NCBI RefSeq assembly: GCF_029906345.1
Contig: NZ_JARYGY010000002.1
Location: 339,901 to 403,900 of the forward strand
DNA length: 64,000 nt
DNA from: Aquimarina mycalae
GTDB taxonomy: Bacteria > Bacteroidota > Bacteroidia > Flavobacteriales > Flavobacteriaceae
Reading direction: 5' to 3'
Of the stretch, positions 1 to 9,168 are shown one piece after another. The notes below the pieces were generated by a model. It was not told where the DNA came from and did not search any database. It worked only from the letters and a program-made list of their open reading frames with translations. How positions within the stretch are numbered: the first letter of the stretch is position 1; every line of letters starts with the position of its first letter. The position numbers and the translations under genes are program-made.

Positions 1-1309
1 GAAGAATATTAGGCATTCCGTATTTATCAGTGGCATCCAGATAAAATACTTTACCATCGGGAAGTCTTACTCTAGATATTACATAATCAAATCCATCCAA
101 TGTTGGAAATAAAGAAATAGCCTTATAACTAGAGCTTACAATTACTGGATTAGCTTCTACACCAGCATAAGAAAGCATGGATGTTAACATTAAATTTATT
201 TCTGCAACATTACCTGTACCTTCTTTATATGCTTTCTTTAGACCCTTTCTTGAGTAAATCGTATACATATTATTCCAATTCATCTTTCGCTTCACAAAAT
301 CATACACTAACGCCGCTTTTTTTAACGGATCACTGATCCCGCTTACCAAGGTTGCTACATCATCCTTGTAATAATTACTTTTCTTTAATTCTCCTCCAAA
401 ATTAGGATTTGTATAAATAGTATTTGTAACTGCTTCCCAAGTAGATGAATAATTATTAATAGGGCTATTAGGAAATGAAGTAAATGCTAATTCAAATACT
501 AGAGATGACACATAATTCTGTGTATTCCCAGAAAATGGCTCGTTTTTTAATGCAGGAACATTCTGAGAATTAACGACATATCTGGTTCCTCTATATTCAA
601 TTACCTGACTACTACCTCTTACTCTTCCACCTCCTACACCAGGATCTATTCTTGCAGAAGTTTTATGCGTTAATTTACCTTCATAATTGGATTCCTTTAA
701 GTCGATCGGCAAATATCCTGTTGAAAATTTCTTGAAATTAAAATACTCTGGAGAGCTTATGTTAACCTCGATCTTTTTGATTGGTATAGCATATTGTAAA
801 AACACTCGATCTATATTATAAAAGAATGGTGAAACTATTTTGTATTTATACTCTATAACAGAACCATCCTGCAATGCTGGCATGGTGAATTTTGTTTGAT
901 TATAATTTTCTGAGAGTTCATTTTCAAAAATTCCATCTTTTTTTAATTTAGTTTCGACTATTTTATCACCAACCAAAGAATATGTAATTCCTTTTAAACC
1001 ACTTACTTTTTCTTTAGCACTACTTCTTTTATATAAGTTTATCTCGTCGGTTGCATATTTAAACCCTTCTTTATTATAGACTTTAATCCTCTTAAAAACC
1101 TCTGTTACTAATTCAAACCCATCACCTCCATACATAAACTTCACCTTTTTACTTTCGTATAATACTGCTGCATTTGCAGTACTATCTGATGGATATGATT
1201 TTTCTAATAACTCATCTTTAGAAACTTTCCCATATTTATATTCTTGTGCTTGTATACTTGTTAAAAACACAAGAAATGCACAGACTATTACTATTCTTAA
1301 TTTTCCCAT
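1..1309 (-). CDS. DUF3857 / transglutaminase-like exported protein, 3' end cut off
   Basis: The gene runs off the left edge; about 436 N-terminal residues are present. The ATG at 1309 was chosen because it opens a clean signal peptide (basic start, hydrophobic VIVCAFLVFL, then SIQAQ), so the product is exported, probably to the periplasm. The N-terminal half resembles a DUF3857 domain. The part nearest the edge resembles a transglutaminase-like core, ending in DGKVFYLDATDKYG. Where active transglutaminase folds have GxC followed by a helix, this protein reads GTGNVAEINLM with no cysteine, so it is probably not catalytic. It starts 17 bp after a 638-residue relative of the same architecture, so the two are likely co-transcribed. 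The biological role is unknown. Confidence 0.85.
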   Translation of the reverse strand, partial: MGKLRIVIVCAFLVFLTSIQAQEYKYGKVSKDELLEKSYPSDSTANAAVLYESKKVKFMYGGDGFELVTEVFKRIKVYNKEGFKYATDEINLYKRSSAKEKVSGLKGITYSLVGDKIVETKLKKDGIFENELSENYNQTKFTMPALQDGSVIEYKYKIVSPFFYNIDRVFLQYAIPIKKIEVNISSPEYFNFKKFSTGYLPIDLKESNYEGKLTHKTSARIDPGVGGGRVRGSSQVIEYRGTRYVVNSQNVPALKNEPFSGNTQNYVSSLVFELAFTSFPNSPINNYSSTWEAVTNTIYTNPNFGGELKKSNYYKDDVATLVSGISDPLKKAALVYDFVKRKMNWNNMYTIYSRKGLKKAYKEGTGNVAEINLMLTSMLSYAGVEANPVIVSSSYKAISLFPTLDGFDYVISRVRLPDGKVFYLDATDKYGMPNIL

Positions 1310-1326
1310 GGTTAAATAATTAGTTG

Positions 1327-3243
1327 TTATTGTTGTTTTAGTACTATTTTGGACTTATCCGTATTTCGAATTTTGGACATAAATTGTCTATATTTTTCGT
1401 ATTGTTCCTTAGGATAAGTACCATCATTAATTTTTAATTTTCTTGTAAACTTTAATTCCGATTCACTTGCTTTTTCAAGTCGATATGAATAACTACCAAA
1501 AATCGTCTCAAAAGATTTTTCACCTGGTAGTTTATCAATAGCATACCCTGTTGGCACTTTAATTATATATTCGTCTGTATCTATATACCCTCTAGAAATT
1601 ACCAACGGCATCTTTCTATCATCATATTTAGGCATTTTAGATTTCATCCTATTAAATACATTAGGAACTATTAATAGTCTGCTTCCAGCTTTTGTGGTAT
1701 AATTGGTAGCATTTATCTTAATCTTTTCTCTATATATTATATCATCTCTGTTATCATCTAATTCCAGAGATAAAATATTCAGGTTATTTACATAATCCCA
1801 ATATTCCTTATAATATAAATTTTGATCTTTTGGAGATTTTAATTTTGTTAGATATCTCCAATCATATTGCAATCCTTTAGATTCTAATTCTATTTCAGCC
1901 ACTATGGACTTATCTGATTGAAGGTAAATTGTTGCTTTTGTATGTAGTGTATTTTCCTCTGGTTTATACTTTTTAGTTCTTTTAATCTCTCCTCCTTCTG
2001 GCTTAATTACAAGCACATTGCGATCATCTGTAAAATCTCCTATAAAATTAAATGGTGCAGTTTGGCTAGTACATTCCAGCCATAGATCCTCATCTTCATT
2101 TGGTATATTTAGTATTACATGATTCCCTTGCATAGAAGCAAAATCAGCATCAATATCCCTTTTATCTGAGTCTCCGTACACTACAGTATAATAGGATTGA
2201 ATATCCTGACTATCCAATAATGCTTTGGTATAATTAGTTAAAGCTTTACAATCTCCATATCCTAATCTATCTACATCCTCTGCCAACATTGGCATCCAAC
2301 CTCCTATCCCCAATTGAACACTGATATATCTGGTTTTGTTCTGCACATATTCATAAATCCGCTTTGCTTTCTCCTTGTTTGAATCAGCATCAGATACTAG
2401 TTCTGAAATTGTCTGAATAGTTTCTGGAGATAATTTATCACGACCAGAAACTAGATTATCATATTGCCATTTTCCCATTGATTTCCAATCTGTAGCAGAG
2501 CCTGCTACATTTACTAAAGAAAAATCCTTTAATGCTATCCTAGCATTTGGAACCAATTTATCAAAAGAAGGGCTTTTTTGTTCTGGTTCGATTGCAGAAA
2601 TGTTTGTTATAGAATATGAGACTTCTTCATCTCCTTTATCAACCGTTACAGGATAATTATCGAATTTCTTTTCTTTATATCGGAGAGCCACCTTGGTTGG
2701 ATTAATAACCTTATAGGAAGATTTTTCTATACTTAAATAATATCCTTTAATAGGAAACCAAGGTTCAATAAAAACTGAACTTTTATTTTCTACTTCACTT
2801 TCATACACTAACGTATATGGGTATCCTATTGGAGTATAGTCAAAATACAGCATACGATTATCACCAATGAGGGAAAAACCATCATACATGCTTCTATCTT
2901 TAAAATCTTTTTTCTTGTATTTTTTTATCTCTTTACCAAAACCATTATATACTATCGCTTCTAATTTTTTGATTTTACTAGACGTATCATAAGGCTCATA
3001 TGAATCCGCATATCGGTTACCATATTTATTCAGCACTGTTACCACTCTCCTTGTTTTTACTGTAACTGAGTTTGTAGAATTAATGTATACCATAACATCT
3101 TCAGCTCTTACGATAGCATTGGCATCTTTAGTTAATATAGAATCAAGAAGTATAGATTGTAAATTAAAATCACTCTGTGCAGAAACACTCATTGAAGTAC
3201 CTAAAAAAACCGCAATCAGCACAAATAGTATTGTTCTTTGCAT
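1327..3243 (-). CDS. DUF3857 domain protein with transglutaminase-like core
   Basis: The protein has 638 residues. Residues 1-22 form a signal peptide (LFVLIAVFLG, cleavage near VSAQ), so it is periplasmic or outer-membrane associated. A DUF3857 region covers roughly residues 45-220, followed by a transglutaminase-like core with the nucleophile motif GYGDCKALTNY (Cys about 332), a downstream NHVILNIP histidine and WLECTSQ where the third triad residue is expected. Having Glu rather than Asp in that last motif may be a family variant. The C-terminal third is beta-rich with no recognised domain. Proteins of this type are frequent in Flavobacteriia, usually in adjacent pairs, and their substrate is unknown. 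The downstream partner starts 17 bp later and lacks the catalytic cysteine. Confidence 0.9.
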   Translation of the reverse strand: MQRTILFVLIAVFLGTSMSVSAQSDFNLQSILLDSILTKDANAIVRAEDVMVYINSTNSVTVKTRRVVTVLNKYGNRYADSYEPYDTSSKIKKLEAIVYNGFGKEIKKYKKKDFKDRSMYDGFSLIGDNRMLYFDYTPIGYPYTLVYESEVENKSSVFIEPWFPIKGYYLSIEKSSYKVINPTKVALRYKEKKFDNYPVTVDKGDEEVSYSITNISAIEPEQKSPSFDKLVPNARIALKDFSLVNVAGSATDWKSMGKWQYDNLVSGRDKLSPETIQTISELVSDADSNKEKAKRIYEYVQNKTRYISVQLGIGGWMPMLAEDVDRLGYGDCKALTNYTKALLDSQDIQSYYTVVYGDSDKRDIDADFASMQGNHVILNIPNEDEDLWLECTSQTAPFNFIGDFTDDRNVLVIKPEGGEIKRTKKYKPEENTLHTKATIYLQSDKSIVAEIELESKGLQYDWRYLTKLKSPKDQNLYYKEYWDYVNNLNILSLELDDNRDDIIYREKIKINATNYTTKAGSRLLIVPNVFNRMKSKMPKYDDRKMPLVISRGYIDTDEYIIKVPTGYAIDKLPGEKSFETIFGSYSYRLEKASESELKFTRKLKINDGTYPKEQYEKYRQFMSKIRNTDKSKIVLKQQ

Positions 3244-3270
3244 ATAATATTATTATTTGGGGGTAATTAA

Positions 3271-3723
3271 TTACTCTTTATTTTTAGTATCTATGATTAT
3301 AGTAACTGGTCCATCATTAAGAAGAGATACTTTCATATCTGCTCCGAATATGCCAGTTCCTACTTTCTTTTTCAAATCTGACTCTAACTTTGTTACAAAC
3401 TTTTCGTACAAAGGAATAGCTGTCACTGGTTTTGCAGCTTTGATATAGCTTGGGCGGTTTCCTTTTTTTGTACTTGCTTGCAATGTAAATTGACTAACCA
3501 CTATTGCATCACCATCTATATCTACAATGCTTTTGTTCATCACACCTGTATCATCTCCAAAAATTCTTAAGCGACTTATTTTTCCTGATAACCATGCAAT
3601 ATCATCTTCACAATCTGCTTCTTCAATACCAATCAAAATTAAAAGTCCAGTTTCTATTTCTGAAATTGTTTTTCCTTCTACCTTAACCGATGCTTCTGAA
3701 ACTCTTTGGATTACTGCTTTCAT
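3271..3723 (-). CDS. dtd: D-aminoacyl-tRNA deacylase
   Basis: A 150-residue cytoplasmic enzyme that hydrolyses D-aminoacyl-tRNAs (and Gly mischarged on tRNA-Ala), protecting translation from wrong amino acids. The whole length matches the family: start MKAVIQRVSEASVKV, the conserved SQFTLQA motif near residue 78, and GPVTI near the C terminus, the two motifs that build the dimeric active site. It lies 136 bp downstream of rsgA on the same strand, and a 27-bp gap separates its stop from the start of the DUF3857 gene. No separate promoter was recognised. Identification is secure. Confidence 0.96.
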   Translation of the reverse strand: MKAVIQRVSEASVKVEGKTISEIETGLLILIGIEEADCEDDIAWLSGKISRLRIFGDDTGVMNKSIVDIDGDAIVVSQFTLQASTKKGNRPSYIKAAKPVTAIPLYEKFVTKLESDLKKKVGTGIFGADMKVSLLNDGPVTIIIDTKNKE

Positions 3724-3859
3724 TAATTTGATCTATCATTAAGTAGTAACATTAAAGATTCTTTTGTTACCCTAACATTTAATATTATTTTAAAAAAAGT
3801 TGTGAATTGAAGGAGAAATCGATCTAAGCCTTCTTATTTTAAAAGGTCATAACTAGTTG

Positions 3860-4813
3860 TTAGTCCTCATTATCATAGTTATTCTTACGGTAATGCTCCT
3901 CTTCACCTTCCAGAATTTGCAAATAACTTTTATATCTTGACCAAGCAATATCTTCATTCTCCAACGCGTCTTTTATAGCACATTTAGGTTCATTAATGTG
4001 TAAGCAATTGTTAAACTTGCATTGTTGTTTAAGTTCAAAGAACTCTGGAAAGTAGTCCCCTAATTCTTCTTTATCCATATCTACAATTCCAAAACCTTTG
4101 ATTCCTGGAGTGTCTATGATTTTAGCATCAAAACTAAGGTCGAACATTTCTGCAAATGTTGTTGTATGCTGACCTTGTTGGTGTTGATCACTAATTTCTG
4201 CTGTTTTTAACGATAGATTAGGCTCAATTAAATTAACCAAGGTAGATTTACCTACACCACTATGTCCTGAAAACATACTGACTTTACCTTCCATCAAAGA
4301 TTTAACCTTATCAATATTTTTACCTGTTTTTGCAGAAATACCTATGCATTCATACCCTACTTTTCTATATAAAGCGGCTAAATATTTTATTTCTAGCAAT
4401 TCATCTTCATTATAAGTATCAATCTTATTAAAAAGTAATACTGCTTTTATATCATACGCTTCTGCAGTTACCAAAAACCGATCTATAAATGTGGTAAATG
4501 TCGGAGGATTATTAAGCGTAACTAATAAAAAAACCACATCAATGTTTGCAGCAATGATGTGGGTTTGTTTTGATAAATTCACTGATTTCCTAATGATATA
4601 ATTCTGACGTTCTCTAATATTCTCGATTACTCCAGTTTCTCTATCATTTTTGGTTTCTAGTTTAAAATCTACTCTATCTCCAACAGAAACAGGATTCGTA
4701 CTTTTTATACCTTTTATTCTAAATTTACCTTTTATACGACATTCATACACAGCTCCGTTATCCGTTTTTACGGTATACCAACTTCCAGTAGATTTATAAA
4801 CAGTTCCTGTCAT
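3860..4813 (-). CDS. rsgA: Ribosome small-subunit-dependent GTPase A
   Basis: A 317-residue circularly permuted GTPase that checks late 30S ribosome maturation. An N-terminal OB-fold (about residues 1-70) precedes the permuted G domain, whose motifs occur in the order G4 (FNKID), G1 (GHSGVGKST) and G3 (DTPG). A C-terminal zinc knuckle follows (CKFNNCLHINEPKC). Length and order are normal for the family. It begins 50 bp after the stop of the DAHP synthase-chorismate mutase gene on the same strand, so it may be read through from the aromatic operon, although the function is unrelated. Confidence 0.96.
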   Translation of the reverse strand: MTGTVYKSTGSWYTVKTDNGAVYECRIKGKFRIKGIKSTNPVSVGDRVDFKLETKNDRETGVIENIRERQNYIIRKSVNLSKQTHIIAANIDVVFLLVTLNNPPTFTTFIDRFLVTAEAYDIKAVLLFNKIDTYNEDELLEIKYLAALYRKVGYECIGISAKTGKNIDKVKSLMEGKVSMFSGHSGVGKSTLVNLIEPNLSLKTAEISDQHQQGQHTTTFAEMFDLSFDAKIIDTPGIKGFGIVDMDKEELGDYFPEFFELKQQCKFNNCLHINEPKCAIKDALENEDIAWSRYKSYLQILEGEEEHYRKNNYDNED

Positions 4814-4863
4814 AAACGCAAAGATGCAAATAAATCTCTATACCCAATAGGTATTATCCAAAT

Positions 4864-5946
4864 TTAAGATCTAGCTACTTTTTTCTGATGATTGATTGAC
4901 TCTTGGTGAATCGCTTTATAAATTCTTAAAATAAACTCTTCACTCAATCCTTTTTCCTCTCCTTCGAGAATCATTTTTCCAAGAATTTCGTTCCAACGTT
5001 TAGACTGTAGTATAGCTACATTCTGTTTTGCTTTAGCCTTACCTATTTCATCAGAGATTTTCATTCTTTTTGATAAAACATCTAATAATTGATTATCAGC
5101 GACATCAATTTTTGCTCGTAATTCACTTAAAACTCTTTGGTACGCTTCATCTACGCCTATTTCCTTACGAATTTTTAAATCTTTCATATGCTGAATTAAA
5201 GTATCTGGTGTAATTTGTTGTGCTGCGTCGCTCCAAGCGTTATCTGGATCAAAGTGTGTTTCTACTATTAACCCATCAAAGTTGAGATCTAGTGCTGTTT
5301 GGGATAGATCAAAGATTAAATCTCTCCTTCCTGCAATATGAGAAGGGTCTAAAATTAACGGCAAATCAGGAAAACGATTTTGCAAGTCAATAGGAATTTG
5401 CCATTCTGGAATATTACGATATTTTGTTTTTTGATATGTTGAAAAACCTCTGTGAATCACTCCAAGGTTTTTTACATCACACGTATAAAAACGCTCTACC
5501 GCACCTAACCATAGTGATAAATCAGGATTAATTGGATTTTTAATTAGTACTGGGTTATCAATCCCTTTGCAAGCCTCTGCAATATCTTGGACAATAAAAG
5601 GCGAAACTGTACTCCTTGCACCAATCCATAATACATCTACTCCATGCTCTAATGCCAATTCTACATGATGAGGATTTGCTACTTCGGTAGCAATTTTCAT
5701 CCCAGTTTCTTCTTTAGCGCGTTGTAACCACTTTAACCCTAAAGCACCAACTCCTTCAAAATTTCCAGGTCTGGTTCTTGGTTTCCATATTCCTGCACGA
5801 AGTACAGTAGCATCAGAATCCTTTAGTTGATGTGCTATTTTGACTACTTGCTCTTCTGTTTCTGCACTACAAGGACCTCCTATCACCAATGGGTGATCTA
5901 AATTATATTCATCTAACCAGTTTCTAAGTTCTTTCTTATTCTCCAT
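4864..5946 (-). CDS. aroG: Bifunctional DAHP synthase / chorismate mutase
   Basis: The 360-residue protein joins two shikimate-pathway activities. Residues 1-265 form a KDO8P-synthase-like DAHP synthase (motifs GGPCSAE, RAGIWKPRTRPGNFEG, DPSHIAGRR), which condenses PEP with erythrose 4-phosphate. Residues about 275-350 form an AroQ-type chorismate mutase helix bundle (ELRAKIDVADNQLL and KRMKISDEIGKAK), which converts chorismate to prephenate. This fusion is common in Bacteroidota. It is the last gene of the pheA-aminotransferase-tyrA operon, 44 bp after tyrA, so entry to the pathway and the branch step fall under the same leader control. The symbol is approximate; aroF or aroGA would also be used. 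Confidence 0.94.
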   Translation of the reverse strand: MENKKELRNWLDEYNLDHPLVIGGPCSAETEEQVVKIAHQLKDSDATVLRAGIWKPRTRPGNFEGVGALGLKWLQRAKEETGMKIATEVANPHHVELALEHGVDVLWIGARSTVSPFIVQDIAEACKGIDNPVLIKNPINPDLSLWLGAVERFYTCDVKNLGVIHRGFSTYQKTKYRNIPEWQIPIDLQNRFPDLPLILDPSHIAGRRDLIFDLSQTALDLNFDGLIVETHFDPDNAWSDAAQQITPDTLIQHMKDLKIRKEIGVDEAYQRVLSELRAKIDVADNQLLDVLSKRMKISDEIGKAKAKQNVAILQSKRWNEILGKMILEGEEKGLSEEFILRIYKAIHQESINHQKKVARS

Positions 5947-5990
5947 TTCTATTTTTTTAGCTCTATTAGTATTCGTTTTAAGTGGTTATT

Positions 5991-6839
5991 TTATGATATT
6001 CCTTTCAAAATTGTTTTTATGTGATTTGTATCTTCCATTTCTTTATAAATTTCGACAAAATTATCTTCTTCAATTAGCTCCTTAAATTGAGTAAGATTTG
6101 CAATATATTCTTCTAGGGTTTCGATCACATTTTCTTTATTGTGTTTAAAAATCGGTGCCCACATTTCGGGTGAACTTTTTGCCAATCGCACGGTAGATGC
6201 AAATCCACTGCCTGCCATATCAAATATATCTCTTTCGTTTTTTTCTTTTTCGATCACAGTCTTTCCTAACATAAAAGAACTAATATGTGATAAATGGGAC
6301 ACATATGCTATATGCTTATCATGAGAAGCAGGATCCATATACCGAATTCGCATTCCTAATCTTGTAAAAATCTCCATGCCTTTTTCCTGTAATTTAAAAG
6401 CAGTTTTCTCTACTTCACAAATAATATTAGTTTTGCCTCGATACAAATTTGCAATAGCCGCCTGAGGTCCAGAAAATTCAGTACCAGCAATAGGGTGTGT
6501 TGCCAAATAATTTCGACGCTTAGGGTGATCATTGACAGAATTACAAAGTTTCTTCTTTGTAGAACCCACATCAAACACTAGACATTCATCGTTAATTCTT
6601 TCCAGAATTTCTGGCAAAACTTTTACCGTTATATCTACAGGAATAGCTGTAATTACTACATCTGCTTTATCTAGATCTTCAATATTAGATTTTTTATCTA
6701 TCAAGCCTAGTGACAAAGCACTATCTAAATGTTCTTCATTTTTATCAATCCCATATATTTCAGCTTCATTAAAAGCCGCTTTAATATCAATTGCGAATGA
6801 CCCTCCAATTAAACCTATCCCTATTACGAATACTTTCAT
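5991..6839 (-). CDS. tyrA: Prephenate dehydrogenase
   Basis: A 282-residue NAD(P)-dependent enzyme that oxidatively decarboxylates prephenate to 4-hydroxyphenylpyruvate, the tyrosine branch. The Rossmann motif GIGLIGGSFAID lies at the N terminus, and ATHPIAGTEFSG and SHLSHISSFML follow. The ATG at 6839 was chosen over an in-frame start 54 bp further upstream because it puts the Rossmann strand at residue 2. That ATG also overlaps the stop of the aminotransferase gene as ATGA, which implies translational coupling. No ACT domain is visible at the C terminus, so feedback regulation by tyrosine is not obvious from the sequence. Confidence 0.94.
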   Translation of the reverse strand: MKVFVIGIGLIGGSFAIDIKAAFNEAEIYGIDKNEEHLDSALSLGLIDKKSNIEDLDKADVVITAIPVDITVKVLPEILERINDECLVFDVGSTKKKLCNSVNDHPKRRNYLATHPIAGTEFSGPQAAIANLYRGKTNIICEVEKTAFKLQEKGMEIFTRLGMRIRYMDPASHDKHIAYVSHLSHISSFMLGKTVIEKEKNERDIFDMAGSGFASTVRLAKSSPEMWAPIFKHNKENVIETLEEYIANLTQFKELIEEDNFVEIYKEMEDTNHIKTILKGIS

Positions 6840-7993
6840 GCTTCTACCTGTAATCTTTTTATAGCTTCTTTTATATTTTCTTTGGTTACACAAAGTGAAA
6901 AACGAATGTAACCTTTACCATTACTTCCAAAAATATCACCTGGAGTTATAAACACGCTATTCTGATATAAAATATCATCTATAAACTGCATTGCATCTGT
7001 TCCTTCAGGGAGTTTTGCCCAAACAAACATTCCAGTTGCTGTCTTATCGTATGTACAACCTAGAATTGATGCTAAGTCCCAAATTAATTCTCTTCGTTTT
7101 GCATAAATATTGTTTATTTCCGAATACCAATTATCGGAGATATTTAATGCGGCAATGGCTCCTTTTTGAATTCCTTGAAACATACCACTATCCATATTAC
7201 TTTTTACTTTAAGAATTGCTTCTATTTTATCCTGACTTCCGCTTACCATTCCTACTCGCCATCCAGCCATATTAAAAGTCTTACTTAAAGAGTTTAATTC
7301 TAACGCAACTTCTTTTGCATCATTAATAGATAAAATACTAATAGGATTATCATTCAATATAAAACTATATGGATTGTCATTTATTAGTAAAATATTATGT
7401 TCTTTCGCAAAAGCAACCAATTTTTCTAATGTTTCAATACTTCCTGCTGCTCCAGTAGGCATATGTGGATAATTAATCCACATTATTTTCACTTTGCTAA
7501 GGTTAAGATTAGACAGTGCATCAAAATCTGGTTCCCAATTATTTTCATGTTTTAAATCGTATACTATTGGGGTTGCTCCCAATAGTTTTGTTACCGATGT
7601 ATATGTCGGATATCCTGGATTTGGGACTAACACCTGATCTCCTTCATTAAGATAAGCCATTGAAATATGCATAATACCTTCTTTAGATCCCATTAATGGT
7701 AAAATTTCATTTTCAGGATCTAATAAAACTTGATATTTATCATCATAAAAATCAGCAATAGCTTTTCTTAATGTTGGTAATCCTTGATAGCTTTGATATT
7801 TATGAGCACCATCAAGAACTACTGCATTCTGAATAGCATCAACTACTTCTTTTGGCGGATCCAAATCGGGGCTTCCAATAGCCATATTCAAAATAGGTTT
7901 ACCTGAAGCTGCCAATGCTCTAACTTCTCGTAATTTTTTAGAAAAATAATATTCCTCTACTGTCTCTAACCGTTTTGCCGTTTGAATACTCAT
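6836..7993 (-). CDS. PLP-dependent class I/II aminotransferase, probably aromatic
   Basis: A 385-residue fold-type I aminotransferase. The Schiff-base lysine is about residue 238 in LNSLSKTFNMAGWRVG, and the cofactor-binding motifs NPGYPTY and NYPHMPTGA precede it. The similarity is to the LL-DAP/aspartate aminotransferase branch. Its position between prephenate dehydratase and prephenate dehydrogenase, with ATGA overlaps on both sides (7990-7993 and 6836-6839), suggests it transaminates phenylpyruvate and hydroxyphenylpyruvate to Phe and Tyr. Substrate specificity is inferred from context and not from residues. Confidence 0.9.
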   Translation of the reverse strand: MSIQTAKRLETVEEYYFSKKLREVRALAASGKPILNMAIGSPDLDPPKEVVDAIQNAVVLDGAHKYQSYQGLPTLRKAIADFYDDKYQVLLDPENEILPLMGSKEGIMHISMAYLNEGDQVLVPNPGYPTYTSVTKLLGATPIVYDLKHENNWEPDFDALSNLNLSKVKIMWINYPHMPTGAAGSIETLEKLVAFAKEHNILLINDNPYSFILNDNPISILSINDAKEVALELNSLSKTFNMAGWRVGMVSGSQDKIEAILKVKSNMDSGMFQGIQKGAIAALNISDNWYSEINNIYAKRRELIWDLASILGCTYDKTATGMFVWAKLPEGTDAMQFIDDILYQNSVFITPGDIFGSNGKGYIRFSLCVTKENIKEAIKRLQVEA

Positions 7994-8820
7994 CCGTTTT
8001 GATTTTTATATTCTCCTAAAATTTTAAGTTCTAGAGCCATTATTTTTAATATTGAAATCGCTTTCTGATAATCCTCATATTGATCAAAAGTTACATCTAC
8101 AAAAAAAGAATATTTCCATGGCATAGCTATAACTGGCAATGATTGAATCTTAGTAAGATTCAATCCGCAATCGCTCATTACATTAAGCACTGTTGCCAAA
8201 CTACCTCTTTTATGATCTGTAAGAAATTTTAAAGATGCTTTGTTAATTTCTTTCTTATCAACTCCAGAGTCTTCTCTTGTATTAAGGATAAAGAATCTTG
8301 TACTATTTGATTTAATTGTCTGGATTCTTTTAGCCAAAATATCCAACTTATAAATGGCTGCTGCTGTTTCTCCTGCTACAGCTGCAATACCCATTAATTG
8401 TTTCTCCTGTATTCTTTTGGCTACATCAGCAGTATCTGCATCCTCTACCAACTTAATATGTGGTTGTTCTCTAAAAAAATCCTTGCATTGCAGTAATGCC
8501 ATTGGATGAGAATACACCTCTTTTATATCAGAAATCTCTTGCCCTTCTAAAGCCATCAAACAATGGTGAATTGGCTGAAAATACTCTCCGCTAATCGTTA
8601 AATCATGCTCATCTATATATGCATAATTAGGAATAATAGATCCAGCTATAGAATTCTCTATCGCCATTACTGCATCTGTACTTTTCTCTTTCTCCAGACT
8701 ATGAACCAACTCCTGAAAAGACATGCACTCATCTACATCTACTTCATTACCAAAATATGCTTGTGCAACTCCATGATGATATGAACCTCTTATTCCTTGT
8801 ATGGCAACTTTTTTTCTCAA
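7990..8820 (-). CDS. pheA: Prephenate dehydratase
   Basis: A 276-residue protein. Residues 1-180 form the catalytic dehydratase domain that converts prephenate to phenylpyruvate (motifs GIRGSYHHGVAQAYF, ENSIAGSI and the SNSTRFFIL segment that carries the catalytic Thr-Arg-Phe). Residues about 195-270 form an ACT regulatory domain with RGSLATVL and KIQSLPV in place of the usual GALV and ESRP Phe-binding motifs, so allosteric inhibition by Phe is likely. There is no chorismate mutase domain; that activity sits in the last gene of the operon. It is the first structural gene behind a Phe-rich leader peptide and terminator. Confidence 0.95.
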   Translation of the reverse strand: MRKKVAIQGIRGSYHHGVAQAYFGNEVDVDECMSFQELVHSLEKEKSTDAVMAIENSIAGSIIPNYAYIDEHDLTISGEYFQPIHHCLMALEGQEISDIKEVYSHPMALLQCKDFFREQPHIKLVEDADTADVAKRIQEKQLMGIAAVAGETAAAIYKLDILAKRIQTIKSNSTRFFILNTREDSGVDKKEINKASLKFLTDHKRGSLATVLNVMSDCGLNLTKIQSLPVIAMPWKYSFFVDVTFDQYEDYQKAISILKIMALELKILGEYKNQNG

Positions 8821-8840
8821 ACGTTTTAAATTTTGATTTC

Positions 8841-8870
8841 AAAAAAAAATCCCGATGTTACATCGGGATT
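8841..8870 (-). terminator. Intrinsic terminator of the pheA attenuator
   Basis: On the minus strand a 10-bp perfect stem (AATCCCGATG with CATCGGGATT, loop TAA) is followed directly by a run of T residues. It lies between the leader-peptide stop (8898) and the pheA start (8820), where a constitutive terminator would silence the operon. The 5' arm contains ATCCCG, which is complementary to CGGGAT inside the leader-peptide coding sequence (8908-8913), so a competing antiterminator can form. Confidence 0.85.
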
Positions 8871-8897
8871 CTAGTTTTATAAATTTGACTTATTCAT

Positions 8898-8975
8898 TTA
8901 CATAGCGATCCCGTTCTTACTTTTAAAATAAAAGAAGAAAAAATAAAATCGGTTCCAAGTAAATAAATTGCTCAT
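8898..8975 (-). CDS. Phe-rich leader peptide of the aromatic operon (pheL-like)
   Basis: A 25-codon reading frame, ATG at 8975 and TAA at 8898-8900, 23 nt before the terminator stem. The peptide contains RFYFFFFYFK: seven Phe in total (residues 5, 10, 12-15 and 17), Tyr at 11 and 16, and Trp at 7. Position, composition and the downstream terminator fit a ribosome-mediated attenuator. When charged tRNA-Phe is scarce, the ribosome stalls at the Phe run, CGGGAT (8908-8913) would pair with ATCCCG of the terminator arm, and transcription continues into pheA. Interspersed Tyr codons could let the operon sense Tyr too. Translation of the peptide has not been shown. Confidence 0.85.
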   Translation of the reverse strand: MSNLFTWNRFYFFFFYFKSKNGIAM

Positions 8976-9168
8976 TGTTGTTTCTTTATTACGATGCTAA
9001 AGTAGCTAAAAGTATTGCTATACAAAATAATTTTTCATTTTTTTCACTAGTTCCGCATTATTATCATCAAATTTCAAATATTTGATTACAATCTATGAAG
9101 TATTATAAATAAATAATCCTGTATAATACGAATCTTCTACATTTTTGATCGCTAACAAACGTTAGTAA

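Noticed and set aside
4835..4856. Small inverted repeat ATACC/GGTAT between the DAHP synthase gene and rsgA
   Set aside because: Five pairs without a T run on the coding strand; not called a terminator.
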